Origin: Lumbricus rubellus
Lineage: Eukaryota; Annelida; Clitellata; Crassiclitellata; Lumbricidae
Length of the DNA stretch: 64,000 bases
Assembly: GCA_945859605.1 (NCBI GenBank)
Contig: OX243814.1
Span: forward strand, 28,822,807 to 28,886,806
Reading direction: 5' to 3'
The translations under genes and the position numbers were made by a program. Positions 21,111-30,827 of the stretch are shown piece after piece; position 1 is the first letter of the stretch; the number at the start of each line of letters is the position of its first letter. Under the pieces are notes generated by a model. That model was not told the DNA's origin, made no database searches, and was given only the letters and a program-made list of their open reading frames with translations.

Positions 21111-21537
21111 GATGATGACGTCGACGAGCAATCCTTTGAGGGAGCCTCTATAGAGGCAGACATGTGTATGGAGTGTTCCCAACTTTCCCAGACATAATAA
21201 AATTATGTACGAAGTGTTCCAAATTTTGTTTTCTTAGCCTCAGCATATGCGAAGCGGTTGGCTATGTATATGTGTTGTATATATGCATGTATGTCCTCTC
21301 TCTTGCCGTCTGATCTGCTCGCCGACAAAGAACAGACAAGCGTTGGCATTTTGAGTCTGAAAAATGGTTGCAGGGCAGTAGATATTTAGCAAATCGAAAA
21401 TGGCGCAGATGATTTATCTACATTAAATTCGTAAAACGCCTCCAGTAAAATTACATGATGCACTTACATGTAGAGCTTATGCCTATGATGTGAATTTATG
21501 CTATTGCGAATTACTTTCATTATTGCAGGGCGAGAAT

Positions 21538-21642
21538 TGCCAAGGGCTTGTTACTGTTTAACGCCACCACCATATATCAAAGATGATTAGTGTCGCCTCC
21601 TCCTTTATCCAGGCTTGGAACTGGCACTGGCGGACACAACCA
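21538..21642 (-). mobile_element. SINE family B, 3' part
   Basis: Reverse complement reads gtgccagttccaagcctgg, then gaggcgacactaatcatc and ggcgttaaacagtaac. The same body is at 29065-29266 (with tRNA head), 42140-42230 and 42648-42745. No head is present here. Confidence 0.65.
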
Positions 21643-22106
21643 GTGGCGGAGTTCCCAAAGGCTTTGGTGGGTTCGAACCTTTATAAATATGGTCAGTGGC
21701 GATGCCAATGTAGTCTATGGAACGCGGTAGCAGGGCTGTAGTTTACTGGAAATTTTGAGGTGATCACACGTTGACCGGGCGAAAAACCCAAATTTCTGAC
21801 GACCTATTTTTTAGTCATCCGGCCAAAATCTTCCGGAAATTTCCGAAAAAGTTGATGACCTTTTTTCAGTCATTCGCTTCGAAATACGCCTTAGTAGGCG
21901 CATGCACCCAGATTTACTAGCGTGTACCCGTGTACCCTGCCTTTTACAAGCGTATGCCCCGGTTTTCGGGAGGTGAGTATATACGATACCGTTTTCCCCC
22001 GGTGGTGAGTACGCTGTATACCGGCGTATACCCTCGTGTACAGCCTGCCGGGCATAATTCAGCTTTGACCTGTCTCATGACCTACCAAAATTCTTTGAAA
22101 ATCGTA
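21643..22106. other. Repeat debris, no gene
   Basis: Contains CAGTGGCGGAG and CAGTGGCGATG, typical hAT end words, and the segment gacgacctattttttagtca that is also found inside the hAT MITE at 54545-54833. Likely fragments of related elements. Confidence 0.4.
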
Positions 22107-22171
22107 ACCCTTTCACTACATAATGTTTTCCATGCATTTTAGTACACACACTGACACTGTTCTTTGAAGGG
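22107..22171. repeat. Diverged copy of the TTAA micro-MITE
   Basis: CCCTTTCACTAC at the left and TCTTTGAAGGG at the right, with a middle ttttccatgcattttagtac that aligns to the 18154 and 46467 copies. The TTAA flanks are decayed. Confidence 0.5.
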
Positions 22172-22398
22172 TCAACATCTTCTCTACATTTTATTTCCTC
22201 GATCTGCCAAAGAACTCCATGACCCTGACGCAACCTGTACTGAAATTGTAAAGCTTCGTCTCTAAGAACCACATTAGTCTTATTTGCACCCTTCTATACT
22301 CGACGTAGACTATACTCTAAAGGCTAGTTATTTTTTGCAATTCTCATGCTGCATTACTTTCTTCGCTTCCGTATGACTTAATCTGTTTCGTATCGTGT

Positions 22399-22548
22399 CA
22401 GTGGCGTAGCCAGGAATTTCTGATGGGGGGGGGGGGGGTTTATGGCCGGATGCTTGTTTTTCTTATATAATTGGACAAATGACCTTTAAAAAAGTTTTTC
22501 CCATGAATGGGGTGGGTTGTCCCCCAGACCCCATTGGCTACGCCACTG
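22399..22548. mobile_element. hAT MITE (CAGTGGCGTAGCC ends), 150 bp
   Basis: Starts CAGTGGCGTAGCCAGG and ends TTGGCTACGCCACTG, good inverted ends. Flanks tatcgtgt and gctcgtgc share five of eight bases, so the duplication has decayed. It carries a G-run near 22426-22438. Confidence 0.75.
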
Positions 22549-22974
22549 GCTCGTGCTACACTACGAAGAACACGTTTAGTTATTATGAATAACGCTTTGT
22601 AGGCCTACTATAAAATTGTTGCCACAGTTGACCAAGCTAGTAATAAAAGACTAAGGTGCACTAGTTAGACCTATACTTTCTTCCTACTATTCTCCGGGGG
22701 TCACTTCTCGATTACACGAAAGGTGTTGACTGAACTGCAATATTGCTCACGCTCGAGAAGATCAGAAATCGGATGATTTATATGACGCCAGGCGCCGTAA
22801 TTTTTCGTCTGACTGCGATGGTGTAGGATACAAAGTACGGAGATGAGCTACTTCGATGTCAGATCTGGTTATTATCGAACTGTGTTGCATGATGGATTAG
22901 GGAGCGAATGCGGACGGAGTTCGTTTATATAAACTGTATGAATCCGGGAGGATGCATCTTGATGTGCGGGCGAC

Positions 22975-23480
22975 TTGTGGAGTTGATGAGGGGATAAAAG
23001 GAGAAGAGGAGGAGGGTGTAGAAGGATAGGAAAGGAGGAAGAAGACGAGAGGAAGAAAGAGGAGAAAAAGAGGAAGAAAAATACGAGATGAAGGAAGAGG
23101 AGGAGAAGAGGAAGGAGGAGGGAGAGAATGAAAGGAAGTAGGAAGTGATGGAAAAAAGCAGAAGGAAGGAAAGAAATAGTGGAAGATGGGAAGGAAAGAG
23201 GAGAGTAAAAGGATCGAGAAGGATCATGAAGGAAACAGGAGGAGGATAAGGAAAAGGAGAAAAGGGACGAACATTAAATGAAGGCAGAGAAGAAGGGAAA
23301 GAAGGAGGAGGACGAGAAGTTTCCGGAGAAGAAAATTAAGCATCCGAATAAGAAGAGTAAGAAGTAGTAGGAAGATAAGGAGAAGGAGAGGGAAACACGA
23401 GACAAAGAAGGAATAGAGAAAGAGAGTTTGTTCGTCAGAGAAAGACGTGTTGAGACAAAAAGCTGGAACGATCTCATTCT
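22975..23480. repeat. Purine-rich (GA/GGA/AAG) tract
   Basis: About 500 bases of nearly pure A and G on the plus strand with irregular GGA and GAAG words. Open frames rich in Ser and Leu on the minus strand are by-products. Confidence 0.9.
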
Positions 23481-23734
23481 GATAGACTTAAATCAAGCAG
23501 ACGATCTCTGTGGGCAAACGGAGATTATACGAGACATTTATAATAAGAGAGAAGCCAACTTATATTTCTAGCTTCTCTAAATAAAATCGACACGAGTGCG
23601 GTGAAGCCATCTGTTGAGAAATAATGTAACTTCACGGACGGGGCAAAATCATGATTAGGCTACCTTACTTACCTTCGCCCTTATTTGTGTAGTCTGATTT
23701 TTATCTCTCTTTATCTCAACGTGTTTAGAGAGTG

Positions 23735-24010
23735 TATAAATTTGCCCCTCCCTAAATATGTAATTTCATAATTTAAAAAATCTGATTCTGTTTTCTGTGT
23801 CTTTTGCGACCATGACTATTTTTAAAATTTCCTCGAAATGGTATACCCTACGCACCAACCCCGGAAAATTTTCTATTTCGTATATGGGTGTGTTCGGTAG
23901 TCTACAAATTTACCCCCGCATGTGCAATTTCAGAATTTTTAAAAACTATTTCTGTTTCCTATGATTTGCGACTATGACCATTTTAAACTCCCATCGAAAT
24001 TATACCCGCC
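23735..24010. repeat. Diverged tandem duplication, about 170-bp spacing
   Basis: tataaatttgcccctccc ... gcgaccatgactattttt recurs 170 bases later as tacaaatttacccccgca ... gcgactatgaccatttta. It may be what is left of a short satellite or a duplicated element end. Confidence 0.6.
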
Positions 24011-24954
24011 CGCCTCCTGAATGTGTGTGGCTGGTTTACGTTCCTGATCTCGATTCGACCGGCTTCAGTTACCTTGCAGTCTATACCAGAGTAAATGTGA
24101 CAGGCACCGGTCTATTAAATAGTCCTCTACCTGCACCACACCATGTGTCCTACGTGCAGACAAATTGATGGACGATGACAACTCGAAATGTCCTGCTCTT
24201 CAATGGGTTTTATGTCACGCAGAACTATACCGTACTACGACCAGAAAGTCCTCCCCAGAGACACGAGACCACTCTGGCTGGTCCCCAATGACTCGATAGC
24301 ATCCCTATCTTAACTGACTTTGACTGTAATTGCTGGTTCAATAAGAGGCCATAAATGTTACGTTAAGTCCGACAAATGAGTCGACTACCACTCCACTGTC
24401 CGTTTTTGTGGCCCCATTCCGATACATCTGGTATCGTGAGAGAATGGCGACGTTTTGACACAGGGCCGTAAAACAGGAGACACACGCCTACCAACAGAAC
24501 GTGGGTTCATTCATTGCTCGTTTATTATGAAATTTATACAGCTCCCCTTCAAGGAAACTACTCAGAGGCGGCGCTTCCGACTCTAGCGCGCCAGGAAAGA
24601 GCAGCGTTAAGGTTGGCGAGGAAGGGTTGTGTTTTAGATTCTATTAGGCATATAGACACTATTTAAAATTAAGAAAACAAGCGCAATTCTCTGACTCTTC
24701 TAACTATCTTTACGCCTGTCGTCGCATCAGTTTCAAGCATCATCCACGGTATGCTAACTGTGCGTTCGTTTAGGCCTATGGCTGCCACAACTTCTAATCT
24801 TTAACCTATAGCCAAACCTCACCATATCTAGGCCTATCTCATTCTTATTCTAACTCATTCATAATTTTGCTTTAATTTCAAGCGTCGGCGAAACTGCGAT
24901 TTTCAATAACTTATATAAAATTCTAGACTTTGACGAAATGCAGAAGATACAGTG
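24011..24954. other. Intergenic stretch, no gene recognised
   Basis: No supported frame. TAGGCCTA words at 24773 and 24831. Confidence 0.45.
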
Positions 24955-25045
24955 GCAGTGCTAACTAGGGTCGGGAGCGCTACTGAATCTGTGAGCGGCG
25001 CTATATAAATGTTCAATTACAATTACAAATTACAATTACAAAGAT
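24955..25045 (+). mobile_element. L2-type 3' tail with (AATTACA)n
   Basis: GGGTCGGGAGCGCTACTGA is followed by GCGGCGCTATATAAATG and then AATTACA repeats. It matches the tail of SINE family A and of the L2 fragments. Confidence 0.65.
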
Positions 25046-25519
25046 ACAATCGGAATCGATTTACACAATTTATTGACAAATCCTGTAAACTCTGAAAATG
25101 CCGAATAGGCTAGCCTACTAAAAGAATAATTATAGTAGACATCATTATCATTTATCATTTAAACGACGAGAATGTTCTGGTCATGCAAAGTCACCAGCAA
25201 TAAAACCAGTCTTCGCATTCGTTGCAACATTATTTCGTGAATTAAAGAAGCAATGCGATTAAACTGTGAAAAACTCTCAAAGCGACATAGACCTGCCTAA
25301 AAAATAATGCTGCTTGAAATAAAGTTGATAAAAAAAACCAAACAACGTGTAAGAGTAATAAATGCATGTTCGTGACGGACTTGCATCAGTTGTGTAAAGA
25401 CCGGATATAATGACGAATGTTCAACTTAAGTGGAAAATTCCACATTACGTTGTTTCTAAGGAATTGGATCACCGTTCGGTTGAGATCAGTTGAGTGGTTA
25501 GCGACGGAACCTTCTTTAT
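25046..25519. other. 3' flank of the proline-rich gene, no gene recognised
   Basis: AT-rich sequence downstream (on the minus strand) of the AATAAA that overlaps the proline-rich gene's stop. No coding signal. Confidence 0.45.
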
Positions 25520-25699
25520 TGTGGTGATGATGACGGTGGTGGCGGAGGTGGTGGTGGTGGAGGAGGAGAGGGAGGATATTTGCCATCTGGAGGTGGAGGA
25601 CGAGACTCTCCTTCTCTTGGTGGAGGAGGGGATTGGCCATCAGGAGGTGGAGGACGAGACTCGCCTTCTCTTGGTGGAGGAGGGGATTGGCCATCTGGA

Positions 25700-25748
<49 letters not shown>

Positions 25749-26720
25749 TCTTTTCTTTATTGAAACGCCTGCAAGACGCACTGCGCTTTACATTTACAAG
25801 TTATGCAGTAATCTTAATTAAACTTAGCTTCTAACTGAGCAGACAGCTTTGCAATTACGATGGCGCTAGTAGCAGTCTACAAATCAAATCCGCCCAACGG
25901 GGGCTCGAACCTGCTACCTCTCGCACTCTTGGCCAGCGTGTTAACCATTACTCTACCCGCTCCCCCCATCTTTCCCCCCATCTGGTTCTGCACGCATAGA
26001 CTCGCCTTCTCTTGGTGGAGGAGGATATTTGCCATCTGGAGGTGGAGGACGAGACTCGCCTTCCCTTGGTGGAGGTGGAGATTGGCCCTCAAGAGGTGGA
26101 GGACGAGACTCGCCTTCTCTTGGTGGAGGTGGAGGAGGGGATTGGCCATCAGGAGGTGGAGGACGAGACTCGCCTTCCCTTGGTGGAGGTGGAGGAGATT
26201 GGCCCTCAAGAGGTGGAGGACGGGACTCGCCTTCTCTTGGTGGAGGAGGGGATTGGCCATCAGGAGGTGGAGGACGAGACTCGCCTTCCCTTGGTGGAGG
26301 TGGAGGAGATTGGCCCTCAAGAGGTGGAGGACGGGACTCGCCTTCTCTTGGTGGAGGAGGGGATTGGCCATCAGGAGGTGGAGGACGGGACTCGCCTTCT
26401 CTTGGTGGAGGAGGGGATTGGCCATCAGGAGGTGGAGGACGGGACTCGCCTTCTCTTGGTGGAGGAGGGGATTGGCCATCAGGAGGTGGAGGACGAGACT
26501 CGCCTTCTCTTGGTGGAGGTGGAGGAGATTTTTCATCTGCTCCATCGCCTCCATTTGGTCTACCATATGTGATGGTTGGTGTCGGTCTTGCGTTGACTCT
26601 CAGTGTTGGAGCAGGCGGTCGAATAACCTCAGGTGTCGACTTGCGCTGACCAACACCAAGAGCGCCTTGAGTCAGAAGCGTTGACCCCAGCAGCACTGCC
26701 AATATGATGGACAGCTTCAT
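25520..26720 (-). CDS. Secreted proline-rich repeat protein, interrupted by a SINE
   Basis: I do not recognise an orthologue. Starting at the ATG at 26720 the protein has a clear signal peptide (MKLSIILAVLLGSTLLTQG), a short linker with GQRKSTPEVIRPPAPTLRV, then at least ten copies of the unit SPPPPREGESRPPPPDGQ, alternating with a PPLEGQ variant. The continuous frame ends at 25953, in inserted sequence. Beyond the insertion (25703-25985) two more units resume, ending in a polyproline run and SSSPQ with a stop near 25521. An AATAAA overlaps that stop, which supports it as the original end. The upstream sequence TTTTAATATTGTAG may be a splice acceptor, so a 5' UTR exon is possible. The insert may be spliced out, or the allele may be truncated. 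Other-frame GGGGDWPS proteins are shadows. Confidence 0.7.
25703..25985 (-). mobile_element. tRNA-headed SINE with (ATT)n tail, inside the proline-rich gene
   Basis: Minus strand: head GGAGCGGGTAGAGTAATGGT with an A-box-like segment, B box GGTTCGAGCCC, a body of about 200 bases and an (ATT)n tail at 25703-25747. CCAGATGG occurs on both sides and may be the target duplication. The tRNA part is related to no other SINE head in this window. Confidence 0.75.
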
Positions 26721-26787
26721 CTTTGCCCCCACTACAATATTAAAATACGCGAAGTCTCAAAGTTAGTCGAATACTCAAGTTTAATAG

Positions 26788-26987
26788 CAAGGCTTTTTAG
26801 CGTGCAGTTGTACACAAAATGTGCAGTTCTAAAGGGATCTGTGCAGTTGTAGAAGCCCTTCTCTGCAGTTAAAACTAGTGAAAAAGGTCATTGTTCTGCT
26901 AGTGGGAGTAAGCTTAATTTAACATGGAGGATGAGAATGCAAAGAAGGGGTTTGTGCAGTTCTAAAAATTCCTTTAAAACAGCTCTG
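26788..26987. mobile_element. GTGCAG-type hAT MITE, about 200 bp
   Basis: Starts CAAGGCTTTTTAGCGTGCAG and ends with AAAACAGCTCTG. Repeated subterminal GTGCAGTT boxes match the better preserved copy at 47015-47207. The flanking 8-mers match only partly. It lies just upstream of the proline-rich gene start. Confidence 0.65.
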
Positions 26988-27244
26988 TTTATATAACAGG
27001 CGGCCAAATCTCCAGCTACAACTGACCAGATAAAATTGTATCCCAAAATACTAGACCCGGAAAAGGTACAAATGAAAGTCTGTGCCCTTAAAAGACAATT
27101 AGGTCCTAATCCATTTTTGAAGGTTATAGGCCCTTGGGAAAAAAGATCTTTTGCAATAGATATTTTTCTTGTTTAGAGTATATAGAATTATCTGAATTGT
27201 CGCATCCAGGTTTCATTTTAATCGAAAAGTTATTCTATAGTAAA

Positions 27245-27520
27245 AAAAGTAAAGTCCTATCCCGTTCCATGAGGAACATAGGGATGCGCTCATCTCCTTT
27301 TCCATGACCCTGAGCTAGCAATGGACGAATCCAACGGCCCTGGACGCGAGGCCAGTGTATCGCAGGACTTGCTGTTTACTTCCCAGCTTACGCCGGTACC
27401 AAATTATACTGCTTGTTGACAGAGGCACGTGTGCATAAACAACTTGCCCAAGGTCGTTATCCGGAGTCGAACCCGCAACCTCCCGCTCCATGAGCGGACG
27501 CGTTACCGGTCTGCTACCAG
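27245..27520 (-). mobile_element. tRNA-headed SINE, third head type
   Basis: The minus strand reads CCTGGTAGCAGACCGGTAAC with an A-box-like core, then B box GGTTCGACTCC, then an unrelated body to about 27245. It is not a tRNA gene: the acceptor stem does not close and the sequence continues into the body. Confidence 0.6.
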
Positions 27521-27791
27521 GTTTATACTATGGTCTAATGCAGCATTTCAAAGATATTATCAGCAACCAACCTTTTTAGAGATCTTTAATTTTCTTGTTG
27601 GTAGTCGATCCAATGCTTCCGTTCTTTCTCGTACAGTTGCTCCTCGTAAATTTGCTGCACTGCTGCGACTGGCTGTTCAGACTTCTGATCTCATCTGAGG
27701 AGTCTTCGCTCCAGTCTGAATACACAGTCAGTCTGTCGGTCTTTTATAGTCTGAAGACATCACTTGATTCGTGATTCTGTTGTCCTTTCTA
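27521..27791. other. Unassigned stretch, no gene recognised
   Basis: A 90-codon plus-strand frame overlaps here but starts inside the SINE. No family recognised. Confidence 0.35.
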
Positions 27792-28789
27792 CACCGTGAC
27801 TCAAAAAAATCTAAGCCAAATTGTTTTGCATATATCTCTAATACCTGATGACATATGAAGCTACAATTTTCCAAATATTTAGAGAGGTGGACCAAAAATA
27901 TGATTCCAAAATTTCATGAAATAAAGTTGAACGGATAAAAAGATATGAATATTTAAACTTCATATACCGAAATTGCAGTTTACAAGCAATTTTCTGTCAG
28001 ATTCGATAAACTGTTTCCCTATTATCTCCAATGCCTGATGATTAATCATTCTAAAATTTTCCAGATATGTAGAGAATTGAACTACCAATATGACCCCAAC
28101 AGTATGGTTTGATAATTTAATTAAACAAGATGCTCAAAATGTCCCCCCTCCTGCTTGCACGCAAGCCTGAGGGCGCTGGCGCCATTGCAATGGCAACAGC
28201 AACGTCGATTATCCTCTGGTTCAGGCCATCCCGCACTTCCAACAAGCGTTGCTTCAGATCGTTTGTATCATGGACTGTTGTCTGGTAGGCTCGATCTTGC
28301 ATCACGCTCCTCATTTTATAGTCGACAGGATTCAAATCTGGACTGTTCGGAGGCCATAATGTGGGAGAAATGAAGTCTACACAATAACAGACTTGCTGAA
28401 AACTGAAATTTTGGGTGATGAAGTTGAAATATCCATATCCTTCTATCCCTTCACATTTATGACATGAAATTTTGGAATCCTATTCTTGGTTCAATTCCCT
28501 AAATATCTGGAAAAAGTTTTTATGATTACTCATCAGACATCAGAGATGTAAAAAAATTGTTTGGCTTACTTTTTATTGAATCTGACAGAAAATTGCTTGT
28601 AAACTGCAATTTCGGTATATGAAGTTTAAATATTCATATCTTTTTATCCGTTCAACTTTATTTCATGAAATTTTGGAATCATATTCTTGGTCCACTTCTC
28701 TAAATATTTGGAAAATTGTAGCTTCATATGTCATCAGGTATTAGAGATATATGCAAAACAATTTGGCTTAGTTTTTTTGAGTCACGGTG
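27792..28789 (-). pseudogene. Mariner-type element with long compound inverted repeats
   Basis: Flanked by TA on both sides. Ends start CACCGTGACTCAAAAAAA and are inverted over about 220 bases. Inside each arm lies a second, diverged copy of the arm unit (28005-28105 and 28375-28560), so each terminus is a tandem pair. The minus strand of the middle encodes TLWPPNSPDLNPVDYKMRSV and about 60 more residues, the third catalytic block of a mariner transposase. The rest of the gene is missing. The right end is 11 bases from the N gap. Confidence 0.85.
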
Positions 28790-28800
28790 TATAGTTAGTA

Positions 28801-29000
28801 NNNNNNNNNNNNNNNNNNNNNNNNNNNNNNNNNNNNNNNNNNNNNNNNNNNNNNNNNNNNNNNNNNNNNNNNNNNNNNNNNNNNNNNNNNNNNNNNNNNN
28901 NNNNNNNNNNNNNNNNNNNNNNNNNNNNNNNNNNNNNNNNNNNNNNNNNNNNNNNNNNNNNNNNNNNNNNNNNNNNNNNNNNNNNNNNNNNNNNNNNNNN
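28801..29000. other. Assembly gap (200 N)
   Basis: Exactly 200 N, so the true size is unknown. Sequence to its right starts with agaagtgaataagaataaga, which resembles the 72-bp minisatellite at 30583-30815. The missing piece may therefore include repeats. Confidence 0.99.
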
Positions 29001-29064
29001 TAAGACCTTCAGAAGTGAATAAGAATAAGAAGTATAGATTTTTTGAGAACGAAAATTGTTGTAT

Positions 29065-29266
29065 TCGGGCTTAACGACATTGTTTCATATCGAAGATGAT
29101 TAGTGTCGGAGGCAGTGTACAACCTCACACTCCACGTTTATATTGCGACCGAGCCACCCGCAGTAAAGATCTGAGAAATTAATCTCTGATAAACCGACCG
29201 ATCGGGAATCGAACCCGGGCCGCGTGGCGAGCGGGCTACAACCCACTCGGCCACGCAGGATCTCGA
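29065..29266 (-). mobile_element. tRNA-headed SINE, family B, with head
   Basis: Minus strand: TCCTGCGTGGCCGAGTGGGT, an A-box context like class II (Leu or Ser) tRNA, then GGTTCGATTCCC (B box) and a body ending CGACACTAATCATCTTCGAT ... GTCGTTAAGCCC. The 3' part matches the headless copies at 21538, 42140 and 42648. The continuation beyond the B box has no tRNA 3' half. Confidence 0.8.
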
Positions 29267-30582
29267 AAATGAAGAGACTTCTGATTTTATGGGCAATAGT
29301 TTAGTATTGTGAGAAAGCAGATTATTCACAGAACAAAGGGATGCTTTACCTGTATTCCAGGGGTCATAATTATGGCTCTAAACTAGTCTAAACCGGTTTG
29401 GAGTTTGGAGATCAATCCACACAAGAACCTTGGGGGCTATTGATATGCAAATTGGGGTACCGCAGGCCTGAGGGAATGAGAAAACCAGGGCCGACCGGCA
29501 GGGTGACCATTGGAGTTAGGTAGCCTAAGATATAATTGGCATGTGAATAAGGAGAGACTAGAGTTAGGCGCGTGAGACTGAACAGAGGCAGTCCGCTGCC
29601 AAGAGAGACTCTGTTTTGCTGTAGCTGGCTATGAGAAGGAGGGTGGTTGTTTCTGGTGTAGAGAGGAGCGTAGGATTGCCCTTGGAGAGACAAACCAACA
29701 GAATTCTCTGACCAGGACCTGATTTAATATCTAGGGTGAAATATATCAGGCTTGAACAATATCTGTCGCAACATATTTTGAGGGCAAAGAAAAAAACCAA
29801 CCACTTTGTTTAATCTGAGGTAAGAAAGTAAGCCTTAGAGTTTACAGTTACAAAATATTCTCGTTGATAATATGCTTTGTCTGTCACCTTTATTTAGTTC
29901 TGTAAAAATCCTGTTAGTACTATGTGAATAGTCGTCCAACTTCTTATTCTGATTCATTCACATCACATTACAATATCGCACTTTGGGATGTTTAGTTCTT
30001 TGTATTCATAGCCAGACTAGACTAAGTTATCAAACGTTCTAGCAAATGATGGACTGAGTGGACCTTTGGTATGATAGCAGGAATCTATCCAGCATCCTAC
30101 CTGATGTTCTGCTATTCATGCCAGTTATGTTACCCTTTATTCTATGGATCCCCCACATGCATAGCAGGAACATTGTAATGTAATGTAATATAATGACGAT
30201 ACTTTGTAAGGCGCCATAACACAGCCATGCTGCTAATTTGCTAATCATTAATTCCCTCGGCCCGTAACTTGTGCTTGCAGGCCACAAGTCCCTTCTTTAT
30301 CATGAGACATGGATGCCATCGGCCTTCTGGCAATGAAAAACCATGTATTCGACAAAATTGGTCCCAAGCGTGGAGTTTAGTCCCCAGAAAAACACACACA
30401 AACTTGAAGCTTTATAAATTATATCATATAGCCTTAAATTCCAAGCTTCTAGTAAAGCACCACCCGCATAAAGCATTAGGTCTAATATAAATAAGCTAAA
30501 TTGGCAAATTTCAGGAGCGAGAAAAACTGACAAGTGCACGGATAAGTAAAATTATGTCTAAACTCTAACTGAAGAAGAAGTG
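29267..30582. other. Stretch without recognised gene
   Basis: Open frames at 29412-29800 (minus) and 30269-30539 (both strands) have no family resemblance or splice support. No clear repeat ends. Confidence 0.45.
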
Positions 30583-30815
30583 AAATTATCTGAGAACTGG
30601 AATTAGAAGTAGAAGTAAAATTGCTCTAGTAGAAGTGAATAAAAACTAGAAGTAAAATTATTTGAGAACTAGAAGTAGAAGTGGAAGTAAAATCACGTCA
30701 ACTGAAGTGAATAAGAACTAGAAGTAAAATTATTTGAGAACTAGAAGAAGAAGTGGAAGTAAAATCACGTCAACAGAAGTGAAAAAGAACTAGAAGTAAA
30801 ATTAATCTAAGAACT
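30583..30815. repeat. 72-bp minisatellite, about three copies
   Basis: The unit begins GAACTAGAAGTAGAAGTGGA and includes AAATCACGTCAACTGAAGTG. Copies start near 30595, 30669 and 30738. It abuts the satellite array. Confidence 0.8.
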
Positions 30816-30827
30816 AAAATATCACTG

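Noticed and set aside
25860..26684. Plus-strand Gly-rich, Arg/Trp-rich and Glu-rich frames
   Set aside because: Shadows of the minus-strand proline-rich gene; only the minus frame has a signal peptide and a sensible end.
28728..29003. Frame running through the N gap
   Set aside because: Most of it is undetermined bases.
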